Part shown: positions 15,573-17,047 of the stretch, piece after piece | Numbering within the stretch: position 1 is the stretch's first letter | How the letters are laid out: every line of letters starts with the position of its first letter | Assembly: GCA_002291945.1 (NCBI GenBank) | Contig: DBAZ01000042.1 | Span: forward strand, 1,169 to 18,215 | Direction of reading: 5' to 3' | Length of the DNA: 17,047 nt | Source of the DNA: Tepidimonas sp. UBA997 | GTDB taxonomy: Bacteria; Pseudomonadota; Gammaproteobacteria; Burkholderiales; Burkholderiaceae_C | Made by a program: the position numbers and the translations under genes | The notes under the pieces: generated by a model | The model's database searches: none | Seen by the model: the letters and a program-made list of their open reading frames with translations, nothing else | What the model was told of the DNA's origin: nothing

Positions 15573-15752
15573 TCACTTGCGACCGAACCAGATGACCGCG
15601 GCGACCACAGCAGCCACCGCGACAAAGCCCAACACATCGGTGGCGTGCCAATGGGAGCCCGACAGGCCATGCCCTTCATGGGCCACGGCAGATGTGGCCA
15701 GAAAAGCCAAAGAAGTGGTCAGCAGGGCGTGGGGTAGGGAAAGTCTGCGCAT
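15573..15752 (-). CDS. small His-containing membrane/exported protein in urease operon
   Basis: This 59-aa ORF has a signal-peptide-like start (MRRLSLPHALLTTSLAFLAT, then SAVA as the likely cleavage site), a His-rich mature start HEGHGLSGSHWHATD, one hydrophobic helix (VLGFVAVAAVVAAVIWF), and the tail GRK. It lies between ureA (20-odd bases away) and ureB (10 bases), in the same direction, so it is co-transcribed. I recall similar small proteins in this position in Comamonadaceae urease clusters, annotated only as hypothetical. The HEGHG...HWH pattern suggests metal (nickel) binding on the outer face of the inner membrane, distantly reminiscent of HupE/UreJ N-termini, but this is inference. 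No strong Shine-Dalgarno sequence is visible. Confidence 0.75.
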   Translation of the reverse strand: MRRLSLPHALLTTSLAFLATSAVAHEGHGLSGSHWHATDVLGFVAVAAVVAAVIWFGRK

Positions 15753-15775
15753 GGGGAGTCCAGTCAGGGAAGGGT

Positions 15776-16078
15776 TCAGACGATAGGCTGATGCACGGTG
15801 ACGAGCTTGGTGCCGTCGGGGAAGGTGGCTTCGACCTGAATGTCGGCAATCATGTCGGCCACGCCGTCCATGACGTCGGCGCGGGTGAGTACGGTTCGGC
15901 CCTCGCTCATGAGCTCAGCCACGGTTTTGCCATCGCGTGCGCCCTCCATGACAGCAGCACTGATGAGGGCCACCGCTTCAGGGTAGTTGAGCTTGAGCCC
16001 ACGGGCCTTGCGGCGCTCGGCCAGCAGGGCGGCGGTGAAGGTGAGCAGCTTGTCTTTGTCGCGCGGGGAGAGTTCCAT
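15776..16078 (-). CDS. ureA: urease subunit gamma
   Basis: The 100-aa smallest structural subunit of urease. It begins MELSPRDKDKLLTFTAALLA and contains the conserved RRKARGLKLNYPEAVALIS, MEGARDGKTVAELM and MDGVADMIADIQVEATFPDGTKL, ending VTVHQPIV. The ATG at 16078 is fixed by homology, with AGGG 6 bases upstream as Shine-Dalgarno. It is the first gene of the urease operon. In many proteobacterial clusters ureD precedes it, but here the upstream DNA carries a divergent permease gene. Confidence 0.97.
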   Translation of the reverse strand: MELSPRDKDKLLTFTAALLAERRKARGLKLNYPEAVALISAAVMEGARDGKTVAELMSEGRTVLTRADVMDGVADMIADIQVEATFPDGTKLVTVHQPIV

Positions 16079-16187
16079 GCGTAGCCCTGTGCAATAACCA
16101 TGCCGTGTGGACACCCGTTTGTACCGCAGTTTGTGCGCCAGATGGCGTACAACTTGCTGCATGGCATGAAAGCTGCTGAATCTTGGC
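16079..16187. promoter_or_regulatory. divergent ureA / permease control region
   Basis: The 109-bp region must hold the start signals for both directions. It contains the inverted repeat TTGTAC (16119-16124) / GTACAA (16147-16152), and GTTTGT twice at 16118 and 16129, one helical turn apart. This looks like a cluster of regulator half-sites. On the - strand, CGGCATGGTTATTGCA (16105-16090) has the GG-N10-GC layout of sigma-54 promoters. However, its predicted start would fall on the ureA ATG and exclude the Shine-Dalgarno sequence, so it may be chance. Confidence 0.4.
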
Positions 16188-17047
16188 GTGAATCCTGAGG
16201 CCACCGAAACCGCTGTTCCGATCCAGCGCATCGTCAAGGTGCGGCGGGACTACAACAGCTGGGTGGCCAGTGAAACCATGGAAGACTACGCCCTGCGCTA
16301 CACGCCGCAGCGGTTTCGCAAGTGGTCAGAGTGGAGGGTGGCGAATACGGCATTCGGGGTGGCTTCTTTCCTGATCCTGGAAGCCGTGGGTGCCACACTG
16401 CTGGTGCAGTATGGCTTTCTGAATGCGTTCTGGGCCATTCTGGCCACGGGCCTGCTGATTTTTGTCGCGGGTCTGCCCATCAGCGTCTATGCCGCCCGCT
16501 ACGGGGTAGACATGGACCTGCTGACCCGGGGGGCCGGCTTTGGCTATATCGGCTCCACCATCACATCGTTGATTTACGCGACCTTCACTTTCATCTTCTT
16601 TGCGCTGGAAGCGGCCGTGATGGCCTATGCGCTGGAACTGGCGCTGGGCATTCCGCCGGCTTGGGGCTATCTGATTTGTGCGGTGGTGGTGATTCCGCTG
16701 GTCACACACGGGGTGTCGGTCATCAGCCGTTTTCAGGTATGGACGCAGCCACTGTGGCTGGTCATGATGGTCATTCCCTTTGTGGCCGTGGCGGTGCTGG
16801 ACCCCGGTGTGTTTGCCCAAGTGGTGCACTATGCCGGTGCAAATGGCGAAGGGGGGACGTTCCAGTGGCCCCTTTTTGGTGCGGCATTGACCGTGGGGAT
16901 TGCGCTGATCACCCAGATGGGTGAGCAGGCGGATTATCTGCGTTTCATGCCGCCCGAAAAACCGGGGCGACGCGGGCACTGGTGGGCCGGGGTGGTGATG
17001 GGCGGGCCGGGCTGGGTGGACATGGGGGAGGTCAAGATAGATCGGAA
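16188..17047 (+). CDS. NCS1-type purine/cytosine permease-like protein, partial
   Basis: The gene is open to the window end (about 286 codons seen) and lacks its 3' part. The N-terminal segment RIVKVRRDYNSWVASETMED followed by YALRYTPQRFRKWSEWRVAN leads into multiple transmembrane helices (ANTAFGVASFLILEAVGATL; LTRGAGFGYIGSTITSLIYA; TFIFFALEAAVMAYALELAL), as in NCS1 permeases for cytosine, purines, allantoin and similar compounds. From memory, proteins with this exact start often continue into a sensor histidine kinase in Burkholderiales and pseudomonads, so this may be a transporter-like sensor; the evidence for that lies outside the window. GTG at 16188 is the start chosen, since a stop at 16167 closes the frame. 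ATG 16278 would cut conserved residues. The last ten codons look corrupted. Confidence 0.8.
   Translation, partial: MNPEATETAVPIQRIVKVRRDYNSWVASETMEDYALRYTPQRFRKWSEWRVANTAFGVASFLILEAVGATLLVQYGFLNAFWAILATGLLIFVAGLPISVYAARYGVDMDLLTRGAGFGYIGSTITSLIYATFTFIFFALEAAVMAYALELALGIPPAWGYLICAVVVIPLVTHGVSVISRFQVWTQPLWLVMMVIPFVAVAVLDPGVFAQVVHYAGANGEGGTFQWPLFGAALTVGIALITQMGEQADYLRFMPPEKPGRRGHWWAGVVMGGPGWVDMGEVKIDR
17039..17047 (+). other. probable sequencing-adapter remnant at the sequence end
   Basis: The window ends with AGATCGGAA, identical to the first nine bases of the Illumina TruSeq adapter. The preceding codons (from about 17018) give VDMGEVKIDR where relatives of this permease read roughly V-L/P-G-x-L-K-M-L-G. 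This suggests low-quality read-through rather than genomic DNA. Confidence 0.5.

Overview
The window is about 17 kb of GC-rich DNA from a Burkholderiales bacterium, most likely a member of the Comamonadaceae. Three things point there: the gene order leuB-asd-fimV-truA-trpF-trpB-trpA-accD; a GC-rich palindromic repeat between trpB and trpA of a kind I recall as scattered through Comamonadaceae genomes; and a urease operon carrying a tiny His-rich membrane protein between ureA and ureB.

Layout. (1) Positions 56-9753, all on the + strand, form a conserved housekeeping block: leuB (leucine), asd (aspartate family amino acids and diaminopimelate), fimV (polar/peptidoglycan-binding hub protein), truA (tRNA pseudouridine synthase), trpF/trpB/trpA (last steps of tryptophan synthesis) and accD (fatty acid synthesis). 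A 31-codon Thr-rich leader ORF followed by two RNA hairpins lies between leuB and asd and looks like an attenuator. (2) Positions about 9812-11608 are an accessory island. It holds the left part of an IS3-family element (intact orfA, orfB cut after 23 codons), the first 24 codons of an AbiEii-like nucleotidyltransferase toxin destroyed at the IS junction, its intact XRE-type antitoxin with an inverted-repeat operator, and a complete vapBC-type toxin-antitoxin pair. folC, which usually follows accD in this order, is absent here. (3) Positions 11621-16078, on the - strand, are a tightly coupled urease operon ureA-(59-aa HEGHG membrane protein)-ureB-ureC-ureE-ureF-ureG. ureD is not present next to ureA. 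(4) Divergent from ureA is the N-terminal part of an NCS1-type permease that runs off the window end. The last 9 bases match the start of the Illumina adapter, and the preceding codons look noisy, so the extreme 3' end is probably a sequencing artefact.

The genes fit a free-living heterotroph that makes its own amino acids, hydrolyses urea with a nickel urease, and probably imports or senses nitrogenous bases next to it. The most unusual points are the candidate Thr/Ile attenuator before asd, the palindromic repeat translated into the TrpB C-terminus, the antitoxin left without its toxin, and the small metal-binding-like protein inside the urease operon.
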